Notes: generated by a model not told the origin, from the letters alone. A DNA stretch of 64,000 nt from JAICXG01 sp036494545 (GCA_036494545.1 DASXOB010000002.1:310001-374000), one strand, 5' to 3'; positions 8,128 through 17,065 are shown, numbered from the stretch's first letter. Numbers and translations: made by a program.

Positions 8128-9435
8128 TTACTGGTTCAGGCGGTAGATTTCCACGAGACCTACACCAGTGGCGCCATTCTTACCGGAAACGATGGCGGTA
8201 TAGTTACTTGCGGGCAACGTTCTCAGGATAGCAGATTCCAAATCGTTGGTAGGCGGAATTCCGGTCGCGATGATCGCGTCTTTTTCCGGACTATCCTTCC
8301 AGTTATCATTGCTTTCGATGAGGTTGCCGTCAGCATCGTGCAATTCCAGAACGGTATCTGATACAACATCGGCAACACCTAGCTTAGTGAGCGAAGGTCC
8401 AATGGCGCGCATCAGGACTGGCGCATCAGGCGCGCCATCAGGTCCCAGGATAAAGCCGCCGATCAGGACATTGGTATCGGTGCCGACAACGCCGCGCGTG
8501 CTGATGTTAGCCAGCTGGGAACCGTCAGCGCCGCCCAGGTCGTATGCTTCCACCAAGCCGACACCGGTGACCCCGTTCTTACCACTCATGATCGCGGTGT
8601 AACTGCCGGCATCGAGCGTGCGGATGATGGCAGACTCGAGCGGGTTCGTAGGCGCTGCTCCGGTAGCCTCGATATCTGCCTTATCCGGGCTATCCATCCA
8701 GTTATCGTTCTGTGTGAGAAGAGTGCCGTCGCTGGCGTGCAATTCCAAGACCGGGTCTGGCAAGGCGTTGGGGATACCGAATGAAGTTAGCGCAGGCCCA
8801 ATGGCGCGGAACAAGACCCTCTTCGGCGTGGTGCCCGTAATGATAATACCGCCAATCGAAACATTATCGCCGGTGCCCACATTGATACGGGTAGAAACGT
8901 TCAGAGATTGCGCTGGCGGCGTAGGCGTTGGTGTGGGCGTAGGCGTCGCCGACGGTGTCGGCGTTGCGGTTGGGGTTGGCGTCGGAGTGGGAGTCAGGGT
9001 CGGCGTCGGAGTCGCAGTCGGAGTGGGCGTCGCAGTTGGGGTAGGAGTAGGAGTGGGCGTGCCTCCTGAGACAGTCACAGTGCCAACCATGCCCATGAAC
9101 CAGTGAGGTCCGCAAAAATACGGGAAGGTGCCCGGCGTGTTGTAAGTGTGGGAGAACGTAAAGGGTTTGCTTTGAACCCCGGAATCAAATAGCCCATCAG
9201 GCACCCCACCAGTACCTGAAGTCACGCTGTGTTGATCCGAATCCCAGGTCCATTGCACGGTATCGCCGACGTTTATTGTGACGGTGTCGGGTTGAAATAT
9301 ATGGACACCACCTGGACCTACCGTGACTGGAATGGTATCGGCGGCAAGTGGTTCGCTCCAGTAGAAAGAAAGAAAGAGTCCTGCCGCAGCACAGGCAAAG
9401 CGGCGAAAGATGCGATGACGGACAAAAGTGATCAT
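8128..9435 (-). CDS. Secreted cupredoxin (plastocyanin-like) protein with Thr-Pro linker and two C-terminal repeats
   Basis: After a signal peptide comes a type 1 copper domain of about 100 residues. The ligands are all visible: His in DQHSV, Cys and His in YFCGPHW and Met in the following FMGMVG. A threonine-proline linker of about 45 residues then leads to two modules of the RA(I/L)GPSL type shared with the neighbouring cytochrome. The copper domain would carry electrons outside the inner membrane; the repeats may anchor or display it. ATG at 9435 puts the signal peptide (MITFVRHRIFRRFAC) at the N-terminus; ATG at 9459 or 9525 would lengthen it. It lies just upstream of the cytochrome gene on the same strand, so the two probably form a redox operon. 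Confidence 0.85.
   Translation of the reverse strand: MITFVRHRIFRRFACAAAGLFLSFYWSEPLAADTIPVTVGPGGVHIFQPDTVTINVGDTVQWTWDSDQHSVTSGTGGVPDGLFDSGVQSKPFTFSHTYNTPGTFPYFCGPHWFMGMVGTVTVSGGTPTPTPTPTATPTPTATPTPTLTPTPTPTPTATPTPSATPTPTPTPTPPAQSLNVSTRINVGTGDNVSIGGIIITGTTPKRVLFRAIGPALTSFGIPNALPDPVLELHASDGTLLTQNDNWMDSPDKADIEATGAAPTNPLESAIIRTLDAGSYTAIMSGKNGVTGVGLVEAYDLGGADGSQLANISTRGVVGTDTNVLIGGFILGPDGAPDAPVLMRAIGPSLTKLGVADVVSDTVLELHDADGNLIESNDNWKDSPEKDAIIATGIPPTNDLESAILRTLPASNYTAIVSGKNGATGVGLVEIYRLNQ
8920..9061. repeat. Tandem imperfect 6-bp repeat coding a Thr-Pro linker
   Basis: On the plus strand the stretch is a run of GGCGTN/GGAGTN units; on the coding minus strand it encodes alternating Thr-Pro with occasional Ala, Ser or Leu. 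It is a coding microsatellite prone to length change. A shorter version codes the linker of the hydrolase near 56905-56960. Confidence 0.85.
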
Positions 9436-9765
9436 GTGGAAATAGGCAGTTGTACGCATTAGAAGACGGATCGCCCTAGACCCGGTGTGGTTGGTCCAAT
9501 TGCGTGGAGATCGTATAGTTTTCACGGAACAAACGTCAAGTCAAAGTTTCATAAATTTCGAGGGCTCTCAAAAGGCAGTCACAGAGACGGACTTAGGCCT
9601 GAACGCTCGTCGATCCCGGAGGGATCGCTGCAACAAATTTTGGCCGAATCGACCGTGCCTGGTGAAAAATTGGCGGTTCCCATTACTTTCGCGAGGTCGA
9701 TTTCCATGTAGGGTCCACGCCACCGAGCGTCCGGTCTTAATTGAAACTTCATTGCCTAACAAAAT
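9436..9765. other. Divergent intergenic region without a gene
   Basis: This 330-base gap separates the cupredoxin gene (minus) from the M3 peptidase gene (plus) and should hold both promoters. I see no convincing -35/-10 pair and no RNA gene. A one-mismatch copy of the dispersed 9-mer (GCCTAACAA) lies at 9753-9761, directly before the peptidase start. Confidence 0.5.
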
Positions 9766-11979
9766 ATGCTCCTGCCATTCCATCCACCGACCATGATCAT
9801 GCGCGCCGCCGCGGGCTTGCTGTCGATTTTTGTCTTCTCCGCCTCGGCGGCGGTTGAATCTCCAGCCTCGACCACGGGCGCCAGGCCGATGACCGACAAT
9901 CCGCTCCTCAAGGAAAGTTCTCTCGACTTCCACTATCCACCTTTCGACAAGATCACGGATGAAGACTTTGCGCCTGCCTACGAGCAGGGAATGGCAGAGC
10001 AACTGAAGGAGATCGAGCCGATCGCCTCTAATGGCGAGGCGCCTACCTTCGAAAACACGATCGTCGCTTTGGAAAAGACCGGCCAGCTACTCGGTCGGGT
10101 CGATCGTATTTTTTCCAATCTGGCGAGCGCAAATACCAATCCGCAGTTGCAAAAGATCGAGAGCGACATGGCGCCAAAGCTTTCCGCTCAGCAGGACGCA
10201 ATCTTCCTCAACGGCCCGCTCTTCAAGCGCGTCGAGACTCTTTACAACAATCGCGACCAGCTCGGGCTGGACGAGGAATCGAAATGGCTGATCGACCGCT
10301 ATTACAAGGATTTCATCAGGGCGGGTGCCAAGCTTTCCGACGCCGACAAAACCAAGCTCAAGAAGATGAATGCTGAGATTGCGGAGCTGCAAACCAAGTT
10401 TGCCCAGAACGTCCTAAAGGAGAAAAACGCCGAATCGATCGTGGTCGAGAACAAGTCGAAGCTGGACGGTCTTTCGCCTAACGAAATCACAGCCGCGAGC
10501 GCCGCGGCGAAGGAAGAGAAGAAAGAAGGCAAGTTTGTTTTCCCTTTGCAGAATACGACCCAGCAACCGCCTCTGACGAATCTCAAAAACCGCGACCTTC
10601 GTGAACGCATTATGAAGGTTTCGCTGGCGCGCAACAACCACGGCGGCGAATTCGACAACCGCGAGGTCGTTCTCAAGATGGTAAAGCTGCGGGCGGAACG
10701 GGCTGCCTTGCTCGGCTACCCCAGCCACGCGGCTTATCAACTGGAAGATCAGACGGCGAAAAACGTTGAGACGGTGAACAAACTGCTCGCGCAACTCGCG
10801 CCTCCCGCCGTGGCCAACGCGCGTCAGGAAGCGGCGGACATGCAAAAATTGATCGACGAGGAACATGGCGGATTCCAGCTCGCTTCCTGGGATTGGGCTT
10901 ACTATTCCGAGAAAGTCCGGCAACAGCGTTATTCCTTTGACGAGGCACAGATCAAACCCTACTTCGAACTCAACCACGTCCTGCTCGACGGCGTGTTTTA
11001 CGCCGCCACGCGCCTTTATGGAGTCACCTTTAAGGAGCGGCACGACCTGCCAGTTTATCAACCGGACGTGCGTGTCTTTCAGGTCTACGACAAAGACGGC
11101 AAACCCCTCGCTATTTTCCTCGCCGATTATTACGCGCGACCCTCGAAACGTGGCGGCGCCTGGATGAACGAATACGTCAATCAGAGCCAGTTGTTAGGCA
11201 TGAAACCGGTGGTCGCAAACCACCTCAACATTCCCAAACCCGAAGCCGGCCAGCCAACCCTGCTCACCTACGATGAGACGCGCACCATGTTTCACGAGTT
11301 CGGCCATGCGCTTCATGGCATGTTTTCCCATGTGAAATATCCGCGCTTTAGCGGCACGAGCGTGCCGCGGGATTTCGTCGAGTACCCATCCCAGGTCAAT
11401 GAGATGTGGGCCATCTGGCCGGAAGTCCTGGCGCATTACGCGAAACATTACAAGACTGGGCAGCCGATGCCGAAAGAGTTGCTCGGAAAGGTCCTGGAGG
11501 CCGAAGAAAAATTCGATCAAGGCTTTAAGACGACCGAATATCTCGCCGCCACTTTGCTTGACCAGGCCTGGTATCAGCTCAAGCCTGACGAAGTGCCTAA
11601 CGACGCTCTCGCCTTCGAGGCGAGCGCACTGCAAAAGGCCGGAGTCGACTTTGCGCCAGTGCCACCGCGGTATCGCACGACCTATTTCTCGCATGCCTTC
11701 GCCGGCGGTTACAGTGCAGGTTATTACAGCTACATTTGGAGCGAAGAGCTGGACGCCGACAGCGTGGAATGGTTCAAGCAACATGGCGGCCTGAGGCGCG
11801 AAAATGGCGACCACTTCCGCGACACCCTGCTCTCGCGCGGTGGCAGCCAGGACGCGATGAAATTGTTTCACGATTTCACCGGGCGCGATCCCTGGATCGA
11901 GCCACTCCTGAAACGCCGCGGACTCGATCAACCTGTCGAACCTAAAGCCCACGGTGAAGCGCCACCGCCCGGAAAGTAG
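9766..11979 (+). CDS. M3 family metallopeptidase, peptidyl-dipeptidase Dcp-like, exported
   Basis: A 737-residue zinc oligopeptidase of the thimet/Dcp family. The catalytic HEFGH motif is at about 510-514 inside MFHEFGHALHGMFSH, followed by the third-ligand region (DFVEYPSQVNEMW). A signal peptide (MIMRAAAGLLSIFVFSASA) follows the first codons, so the enzyme probably degrades peptides in the periplasm, as Dcp does in other Gram-negatives. The start at 9766 is an ATG; ATG at 9793 fits the signal peptide better and is an alternative. The gene stands alone between a divergent cupredoxin gene and queF. It carries exact 9-mers at 10476 (reading PNE) and 11595 (PND). Confidence 0.92.
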   Translation: MLLPFHPPTMIMRAAAGLLSIFVFSASAAVESPASTTGARPMTDNPLLKESSLDFHYPPFDKITDEDFAPAYEQGMAEQLKEIEPIASNGEAPTFENTIVALEKTGQLLGRVDRIFSNLASANTNPQLQKIESDMAPKLSAQQDAIFLNGPLFKRVETLYNNRDQLGLDEESKWLIDRYYKDFIRAGAKLSDADKTKLKKMNAEIAELQTKFAQNVLKEKNAESIVVENKSKLDGLSPNEITAASAAAKEEKKEGKFVFPLQNTTQQPPLTNLKNRDLRERIMKVSLARNNHGGEFDNREVVLKMVKLRAERAALLGYPSHAAYQLEDQTAKNVETVNKLLAQLAPPAVANARQEAADMQKLIDEEHGGFQLASWDWAYYSEKVRQQRYSFDEAQIKPYFELNHVLLDGVFYAATRLYGVTFKERHDLPVYQPDVRVFQVYDKDGKPLAIFLADYYARPSKRGGAWMNEYVNQSQLLGMKPVVANHLNIPKPEAGQPTLLTYDETRTMFHEFGHALHGMFSHVKYPRFSGTSVPRDFVEYPSQVNEMWAIWPEVLAHYAKHYKTGQPMPKELLGKVLEAEEKFDQGFKTTEYLAATLLDQAWYQLKPDEVPNDALAFEASALQKAGVDFAPVPPRYRTTYFSHAFAGGYSAGYYSYIWSEELDADSVEWFKQHGGLRRENGDHFRDTLLSRGGSQDAMKLFHDFTGRDPWIEPLLKRRGLDQPVEPKAHGEAPPPGK

Positions 11980-12080
11980 CGGCCGATCGGCACGAACACT
12001 CAAAGAGCGGCGACGGGTCAGTTATTGTATTGCGCGGAAAAGCAATTTGAAGTGCGCCGAGCCGACGTTATTACTGCGAC

Positions 12081-12506
12081 ATGCCAAGGAAGAAGAAAGC
12101 GCTGACCCTGCTTGGTCGCAGCGAGACGCGCCTTCCCACTTCGCCATCCGTCGATATCCTCGAAACTTTCCCTAATCCAGCGCGTCGGGCGTTTTGGATT
12201 CGCTTCGAATCGGCTGACTTCACCTCGCTTTGCCCAATCACCGGTCAGGCCGATTTCGCTCAGATCACGATCGACTATTTGCCGGGCAAGCGTTGTCTCG
12301 AAACCAAGTCGTTGAAATTTTATCTCGCCTCCTACCGTAACGAGCGGGCCTTCAACGAGGAGGTAACGAATCACATTCTGGATGATCTCGTCAGGGCCTG
12401 TTCTCCGCGGCGGATGATCGTGCAGGCCGAGTTCGCCTCTCGGGGCGGAATCAGCCTAACCGTGACTGCGACTCACCCGGAAGACTTTGCACGCAAGGCG
12501 CAATGA
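12081..12506 (+). CDS. queF: NADPH-dependent preQ0 reductase QueF
   Basis: QueF reduces 7-cyano-7-deazaguanine (preQ0) to preQ1, a late step of queuosine synthesis for tRNA. The 141-residue protein is of the short single-domain type. It has the active-site cysteine in SLCPITGQADF and the family signature CLETKSLKFYLASYRNERAF, which binds NADPH. The stop TGA overlaps the start of queC (ATGA), so the two queuosine genes are co-translated. The ATG at 12081 gives a normal length. The gene order queF-queC fits a queuosine operon, although queC acts earlier in the pathway. Confidence 0.96.
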   Translation: MPRKKKALTLLGRSETRLPTSPSVDILETFPNPARRAFWIRFESADFTSLCPITGQADFAQITIDYLPGKRCLETKSLKFYLASYRNERAFNEEVTNHILDDLVRACSPRRMIVQAEFASRGGISLTVTATHPEDFARKAQ

Positions 12507-13189
12507 AGCGCGCGGTCGTCGCCCTGAGCGGCGGACTCGACTCCGCGACCGCGCTTGCGATTTGTCGTCAGGAAGGCTTCGAACCGTACGCACTCTCATT
12601 TCGTTATGGGCAGCGACATGCGCGTGAGATTGAGGCAGCGCGGGAAGTTGCACGCTCGTTAGGCGCGGTCGAGCACCGTATCGCTGAAGTCGACCTGCGC
12701 CTCTTCGGCGGCTCGGCTTTGACAGCAGAGATCGACGTTCCAAAGCAACGTTCCGAGACAGAAATGAAAACTGGAGTGCCTATCACCTATGTTCCGGCGC
12801 GAAACACCATTTTTCTCTCCTATGCTCTGGCCTGGGCCGAAGTGCTCGGCGCGCAGGATATTTATGTGGGAGTGAACGCGATCGATTACAGCGGCTATCC
12901 CGATTGCCGACCGGAATTCATCCGTGCGTTCGAAAATCTGGCCAATGTCGCGACGCGCGCGGGCGCGGAAGAAGGCGCACGATTTCGCATTCACACTCCG
13001 CTGATTTCGCTTTCGAAGGCGGAGATTATTCGCAGAGGAGTTATGTTAGGCGTGGACTATTCACTCACCCACAGTTGTTATGACCCGACACCCGATGGCC
13101 TGGCCTGCGGCCGGTGCGACTCCTGCCAGTTGCGTCTCAAAGGCTTTCGCGAAGCGGGGCTGGATGATCCAATTCGTTACGCTGAATGA
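12503..13189 (+). CDS. queC: 7-cyano-7-deazaguanine synthase QueC
   Basis: QueC converts 7-carboxy-7-deazaguanine to preQ0 with ATP and ammonia, feeding QueF. The 228-residue protein has the ATP pyrophosphatase loop SGGLDS at residues 9-14 and, near the C-terminus, the zinc cluster (CYDP...GLACGRCDSC). It overlaps queF by four bases at its start and the next small gene by four bases at its end. The exact 9-mer at 12656 reads SLG inside a helix (ARSLGAV), and the variant TGTTAGGC near 13044 reads LG. Confidence 0.96.
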   Translation: MKRAVVALSGGLDSATALAICRQEGFEPYALSFRYGQRHAREIEAAREVARSLGAVEHRIAEVDLRLFGGSALTAEIDVPKQRSETEMKTGVPITYVPARNTIFLSYALAWAEVLGAQDIYVGVNAIDYSGYPDCRPEFIRAFENLANVATRAGAEEGARFRIHTPLISLSKAEIIRRGVMLGVDYSLTHSCYDPTPDGLACGRCDSCQLRLKGFREAGLDDPIRYAE

Positions 13190-13371
13190 ACTGGCGGGAT
13201 AAACTCGGAGTGTTCGTGCTGACGCGCGAAGAGCAGCGCACCATCGCTTTCATCATTTTCGCGCTCGTTCTCGGTCTGGCGACGATGCACTACCGGCGCA
13301 CCCATTCACGGGAAATGCCTAACGAAAAGCAAGGAGCGGTCGTCACTCCTTCGCCTGTCCGTTCTCGTTAG
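13186..13371 (+). CDS. Small single-span membrane protein, possibly a ComEA-like anchor without the HhH domain
   Basis: A 61-residue protein of unknown function. After NWRDKLGVFVLTREEQRTIA comes one hydrophobic segment (FIIFALVLGLATMHY) and a short charged tail rich in Pro and Ser. Its start overlaps the queC stop (ATGA), which supports translation. The LT(R/P)-x-EQR then membrane-span layout recalls the N-terminal anchor of ComEA DNA-uptake proteins, but no helix-hairpin-helix follows, so this is only a suggestion. The stop codon TAG lies inside a TCGTTAGGC copy at 13365, and an inverted copy (GCCTAACGA, 13317) lies 39 bases upstream within the gene. Confidence 0.55.
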   Translation: MNWRDKLGVFVLTREEQRTIAFIIFALVLGLATMHYRRTHSREMPNEKQGAVVTPSPVRSR

Positions 13372-13455
13372 GCAGGCTTGCTCAAGGAAGGAAATGCCCG
13401 TCGCTCGCCGGCCGCTTGCGCTCGCGCAATCTGTGCTAGGTTCGCGACTCCAGTT

Positions 13456-13839
13456 ATGCAACTTGAAGTTTTGAAGTCAAAAATCCATCGCGCTTCTGTC
13501 ACCTCCTCCAGTCTCAACTACGAGGGTAGCTTGACGGTCGACAGCACGCTGATGGAAAAGGTGGGTCTGCTGCCCTACGAAAAAATTCTCTGCGGCAACA
13601 TCCGCAACGGCGAGCGATTTGAAACATACGTGATTCCGGGAGAGGCGGCCTCGGGCGCGATCGTTTTGAATGGGGCGACAGCGCATCTCGGGCAAGTGGG
13701 CGACCTCCTTACGATCATGAACTTTGCCATGATCGATGAAGCGGAGGCGAAATCGTGGAAGCCACGCGTCATCGTGCTGGGCGAAAAGAATCTTCCCATT
13801 AAAGAGCGGGAGTTGGATTCCCTGGCGCGCGGCGAATAG
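13456..13839 (+). CDS. panD: Aspartate 1-decarboxylase PanD
   Basis: PanD makes beta-alanine from aspartate for pantothenate and coenzyme A. It is a pyruvoyl enzyme made as a proenzyme that cuts itself between Gly24 and Ser25; both residues are present in YEGSLT, with the usual N-terminus MQLEVLKSKIHRA. The length of 127 residues matches the family. The open frame runs back to 13378, but ATG 13456 is the conserved start. NIRNGERFETYVIPGE and NGATAHLGQVGD are standard conserved segments. It follows the queFC run by about 85 bases. Confidence 0.96.
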   Translation: MQLEVLKSKIHRASVTSSSLNYEGSLTVDSTLMEKVGLLPYEKILCGNIRNGERFETYVIPGEAASGAIVLNGATAHLGQVGDLLTIMNFAMIDEAEAKSWKPRVIVLGEKNLPIKERELDSLARGE

Positions 13840-13972
13840 TGAAGTCGCTTTGGCAAATGCGGGGCCAAATCGCGCCGAAGAGAGCGGAACAAAGTGTTCA
13901 GGCCGCGCGCCGTCGAGGTTGCGGATGATGGGCCGGAACGGCTGCCGGTTGACAATTTTCCAGCCTCGTCTC

Positions 13973-13993
13973 TTAGTTTAGCGCGTTAACTAA
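13973..13993 (+). promoter_or_regulatory. Candidate MarR operator and promoter of the marR-tolC operon
   Basis: Half-sites TTAGTTTA (13973-13980) and TTAACTAA (13986-13993) form an inverted repeat matching at 7 of 8 positions with a 5-base spacer. It ends on the first base of the marR start codon. A consensus -35 box TTGACA lies at 13949-13954, which puts the weak -10 inside the left half-site. This is the normal geometry for MarR autorepression; it is inference from sequence only. Confidence 0.5.
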
Positions 13994-14463
13994 TGGGAGC
14001 TACGGCCGCACTTTTTCCTAACGAGACTGACGATCTACGGATCGATGCAGAGCAACTCGCCCAGATTATTATGGAGATGCAGCGTTGCTTTATCCTCCGT
14101 CTTTCGAAAGATCTCGCGCCCGGTAATGTCTCCTTTCCGCAGTTCTTTCTCCTGACGTATCTCGACAATCAGGAACTGCTCACGATGTCGGCCATTGCGC
14201 AGAAAATGGGACACACCACCGCCGCCGCCAGTGGACTCGTCGCGCGGCTTCAGAATCTCGGTTATGTCATGCGTTCACACGCCTCGGACGATCGACGCAA
14301 GGTAATGGTTGCCATTACCCCGCGTGGGTCGGCGCTAGTCCGGCGCATCCGAGAGGAAATGATTTGCAACCTGATGAAAATGATGTCGCATCTGTCGCCG
14401 GGTGAACAGAAATCGTGGTTGCAAATCTACACCAAGATATACGATTACTGCCGCAATAAATGA
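13993..14463 (+). CDS. MarR family transcriptional regulator
   Basis: A 156-residue winged-helix regulator. The recognition region is LTMSAIAQKMGHTTAAASGLVARLQNLGYV, followed by the wing with the family DDRR motif (ASDDRRKVMVAITPRG). MarR proteins repress efflux and stress operons and release DNA on binding phenolic or other ligands. Its stop overlaps the start of a TolC-family gene (ATGA), and a palindromic site sits on its own start, so it probably represses itself and the exporter. An approximate 9-mer (TCCTAACGA) lies near the N-terminus. Confidence 0.92.
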   Translation: MGATAALFPNETDDLRIDAEQLAQIIMEMQRCFILRLSKDLAPGNVSFPQFFLLTYLDNQELLTMSAIAQKMGHTTAAASGLVARLQNLGYVMRSHASDDRRKVMVAITPRGSALVRRIREEMICNLMKMMSHLSPGEQKSWLQIYTKIYDYCRNK

Positions 14464-16052
14464 GTCGTGACCCGGCGGGGGCAGTAACCGCTTTCCAGCG
14501 CATCCAGTGCTTCTGCCGCACGCGCAATTTTTCAGCCTTGCTCTGCGCCCTGATCGTGGGCCCGGTGCTTTTCGCTATTTATTCCGCGGTCGCCGTGGAG
14601 TCGGGGATGGAAGGCTATACTTCGGACGAATCTGGTGCGCGCAAGTTCACGCTCGAAGAGGCGCTTTTCTTCGCCTTTCAGCACAATCCCGACATCCTGA
14701 CGGCGCGGCAGGAGATCCGGCGGACCAAGGGCGTGCAGATCGAGGTCAGAGCACAGGCGCTTCCCCATCTTGACGCAGACGCGTTCTACAAGAAAACCGA
14801 TCCAAAGCTGATGGGTGGCAGCTCCTCGACCACTCTCACTTTCACGACGCCGCCGCCCGTGGCCGTTCCTCCGGGTGGAACGCCCTTGCCAAGCGCCACA
14901 CCAATTATCGGCCTCGGCTCCGCGTCCGTTAGTGACAACTCATATGATCTTACGCTGACTGCTTCTCAATTACTCTACAACGGTTCGGTTGTCCCGGCGA
15001 TTCGTGGAGCAAGCTACGCGCGGGACGCAAGTATTTTTTCCCTTCGCGACGTGATCGATCGGGTGATCGCGACTGTTCGTCAGCAATTCTATCTGGTCAT
15101 TCTGAATCGCTCGTTAATCGGAGTGCAGGAGGAATCGGTCCACCTGCTCGAGCAACAATTGCAGGATCAGCAGAACCGCTTCGAAGCGGGAACCGTTCCG
15201 CGCTTCAACGTTCTCCAGGCGGAAGTCGCGTTGGCCAATCAGCAGCCGGCGCTGATTACCGCGCGCAATAATTATCGAATCGCGCAGCTGCAGCTCGCGA
15301 AGACGATTGGGCTTGATTACAACCCGGAGCGGCGTGCGAAGGCGCCTTTGCGTTGCGTTGGCGAGCTCAATTATCAACCACGCGAAATCCCGCTCGCCCT
15401 CGCGGTGGAGTTGGGTAAGGAACGCCGCCCATTGCTCAAACAGCAACGAGCCAATGTCCTCGTGCAGTTGGAATCGGTAAGTGGAACCTACGGGGGATTC
15501 CAACCGATGATCAGTGCAAACGCCGGCTACGAGTGGACTAGCTCGACCTTTTCTGACTCACTTTCCGACATCAACAAAGGCTGGTTCTTTGGACTTACGG
15601 GAACCTGGCCAATCTTTGACGGCCTTGCCACGGTGGGAAGATTGAAACAGCAGAGAGCCCTTTTGAGCGAATCACGAATCAGCTACGATAACGCGGTCCG
15701 CCAGGTGGAGCTCGAAGTGCAACAGGCTTATTCGAACTTGCAGCAGGATCGCGAACTCTATTTTAGCCAGTCCAAAAACGTCGATCAGGCGCGCGAAGCG
15801 CTCCGGCTGGCCAGCGCTCGGCTCGGCGTCGGCGCCGGGGTGCAACTCGACGTCCTCAATGCGCAGGTCCAGCTGACCCAGGCTCAGTCCACCCGGCTTT
15901 CGGCCCTTTACTCTTACAATGCCGATCTCGCGGAATTCGATCGCGCGACTGCTACCGACACCATCTATCACGCCGGCCTCGGTCTAAGGAGCGAGACGCG
16001 GATGATCCAGACGGACGAGACAAAAGGCCGGGTCCAAACTTCGGGCAAATAG
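14460..16052 (+). CDS. TolC family outer membrane efflux protein
   Basis: A 530-residue outer membrane channel subunit of type I/RND export systems. After a hydrophobic N-terminal segment come the two OEP repeats with long alpha-helical stretches: LTASQLLYNGSVVPAIRGA and FQAGTV-like EAGTVPRFNVLQAEVALANQ in the first, and WPIFDGLATVGRLKQQRALL and RLGVGAGVQLDVLNAQVQLTQAQ in the second. It overlaps the MarR gene, so expression is probably ligand-induced. No adaptor or inner pump is adjacent; the RND pump at the window start is 12 kb away. The PP and PS/T-rich loop near residues 125-160 is an insertion of low complexity. Confidence 0.92.
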   Translation: MSRDPAGAVTAFQRIQCFCRTRNFSALLCALIVGPVLFAIYSAVAVESGMEGYTSDESGARKFTLEEALFFAFQHNPDILTARQEIRRTKGVQIEVRAQALPHLDADAFYKKTDPKLMGGSSSTTLTFTTPPPVAVPPGGTPLPSATPIIGLGSASVSDNSYDLTLTASQLLYNGSVVPAIRGASYARDASIFSLRDVIDRVIATVRQQFYLVILNRSLIGVQEESVHLLEQQLQDQQNRFEAGTVPRFNVLQAEVALANQQPALITARNNYRIAQLQLAKTIGLDYNPERRAKAPLRCVGELNYQPREIPLALAVELGKERRPLLKQQRANVLVQLESVSGTYGGFQPMISANAGYEWTSSTFSDSLSDINKGWFFGLTGTWPIFDGLATVGRLKQQRALLSESRISYDNAVRQVELEVQQAYSNLQQDRELYFSQSKNVDQAREALRLASARLGVGAGVQLDVLNAQVQLTQAQSTRLSALYSYNADLAEFDRATATDTIYHAGLGLRSETRMIQTDETKGRVQTSGK

Positions 16053-16060
16053 GCGCGCAG

Positions 16061-16753
16061 ATGCAGGGGTCGTCGGCGCCGTCCACTTCGGCGCTGGAAT
16101 TTTTCCCCGGCCTTAGCCGGATCGGATTCGTTAGGCACGGCTTTATCGGACGTATTCCCGGCATCGATGTTGCGACTGATCGCGCTTCAGCGCTCCAGCG
16201 GCTCGATGCCAGCCATCGCAGCGTTCGGGGGGAATTGGATTTGGCGCGAGCGCCCCTTGTCACGGCCCAACAGGTCCACGGCGACCAGATTGCGGTCGTG
16301 GATCAGCCTCTTCGGTCCGATCACGAATTTGCAGGAACCGATGCGCTGGTGACGACCCTGTCCGACGTTTCGTTAGGCATATATGTTGCCGATTGCTGCG
16401 CGGTTTTTTTGGTTGATCCGATCCGGCGTGCGATTGGCCTGGCTCATTCCGGACGCAAAGGTACCGAGCTCAACATCGTCAGGCGGACGATTGAAACGAT
16501 GCGCGATCGTATTGGGACCACGCCGGCCGAATTGATCGTGCAGCTGAGTCCCTGTATTCGACCGCCCCACTACGAAGTGGATTTCGCGGCTGAGATCGTT
16601 AGGCAAGCGCGTGCCGCTGGCGTTGTTGAAGTCCAGGACTGCGGCGTTTGCACCGCCTGCGACCTTTCGCGTTACTATTCCTATCGTGCGGAAAAAGCGC
16701 GCACCGGTCGCATGCTCGCCCTGCTTGCGCTGAATAATGGTCTTTCCCATTGA
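16061..16753 (+). CDS. pgeF: Peptidoglycan editing factor / YfiH-type purine nucleosidase-laccase domain protein
   Basis: A 230-residue member of the PgeF/YfiH family (Cu-oxidase_4), reported as a peptidoglycan quality-control hydrolase and, in other members, a purine nucleoside phosphorylase. The metal-site residues are visible: His in QQVHGDQ, Cys in ADCCAVFL and His in GLAHSGRKGT, with the CVCTACDLSRYYSYRAE-type C-terminal motif. It begins 8 bases after the TolC stop. Three exact TCGTTAGGC copies lie inside (16138, 16370, 16596), coding VR or SLG, making it one of the densest genes for that word. Confidence 0.88.
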   Translation: MQGSSAPSTSALEFFPGLSRIGFVRHGFIGRIPGIDVATDRASALQRLDASHRSVRGELDLARAPLVTAQQVHGDQIAVVDQPLRSDHEFAGTDALVTTLSDVSLGIYVADCCAVFLVDPIRRAIGLAHSGRKGTELNIVRRTIETMRDRIGTTPAELIVQLSPCIRPPHYEVDFAAEIVRQARAAGVVEVQDCGVCTACDLSRYYSYRAEKARTGRMLALLALNNGLSH

Positions 16754-16786
16754 CGTGCGGCCGCTCTTTAAATTACTCGTTAGGCA

Positions 16787-17065
16787 ATGAGACGCTGGCA
16801 ATTCCTGCTTCTGCTCGTGCTTGGTATTGTCTGCATCTGCCTCAGCGTGGTGGCGATCCTTTTCGCCCGCCAGAACCAGAAACTCCAAAGCGAGATCCAG
16901 CTCCAGCAGGCCACGATCAACAAGGGCGCGCTCAGTCAGCAGGTCGGCGCCAATCTGTTGCGCGAAATGGTGGCGGTCGCTGAAAGCGATGAACGCATGC
17001 GCGATCTTTTGAAAAACAACGGCTACAATCCAGCGCCGCAAGCCACGGCCTCGCCAAGTCCGTGA
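16787..17065 (+). CDS. Small membrane-anchored protein, unknown function
   Basis: A 92-residue protein with an N-terminal membrane span (FLLLLVLGIVCICLSVVAILF) followed by a hydrophilic, heptad-like segment (QNQKLQSEIQLQQATINKG) and a low-complexity PQATASPSP tail. No family is recognised. The ATG directly follows a TCGTTAGGC copy (16777-16785). Its stop overlaps the start of a second membrane-anchored coiled-coil protein, and both contain a segment about residues that end in a KNNGYN or KFGIKIN-like end, so they may be a pair that acts together at the membrane. Confidence 0.65.
   Translation: MRRWQFLLLLVLGIVCICLSVVAILFARQNQKLQSEIQLQQATINKGALSQQVGANLLREMVAVAESDERMRDLLKNNGYNPAPQATASPSP

Noticed and set aside
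8618..9106. Plus-strand open frame with long GVGVGV runs
   Set aside because: It is the antisense of the Thr-Pro repeat of the cupredoxin gene; no signals for translation.
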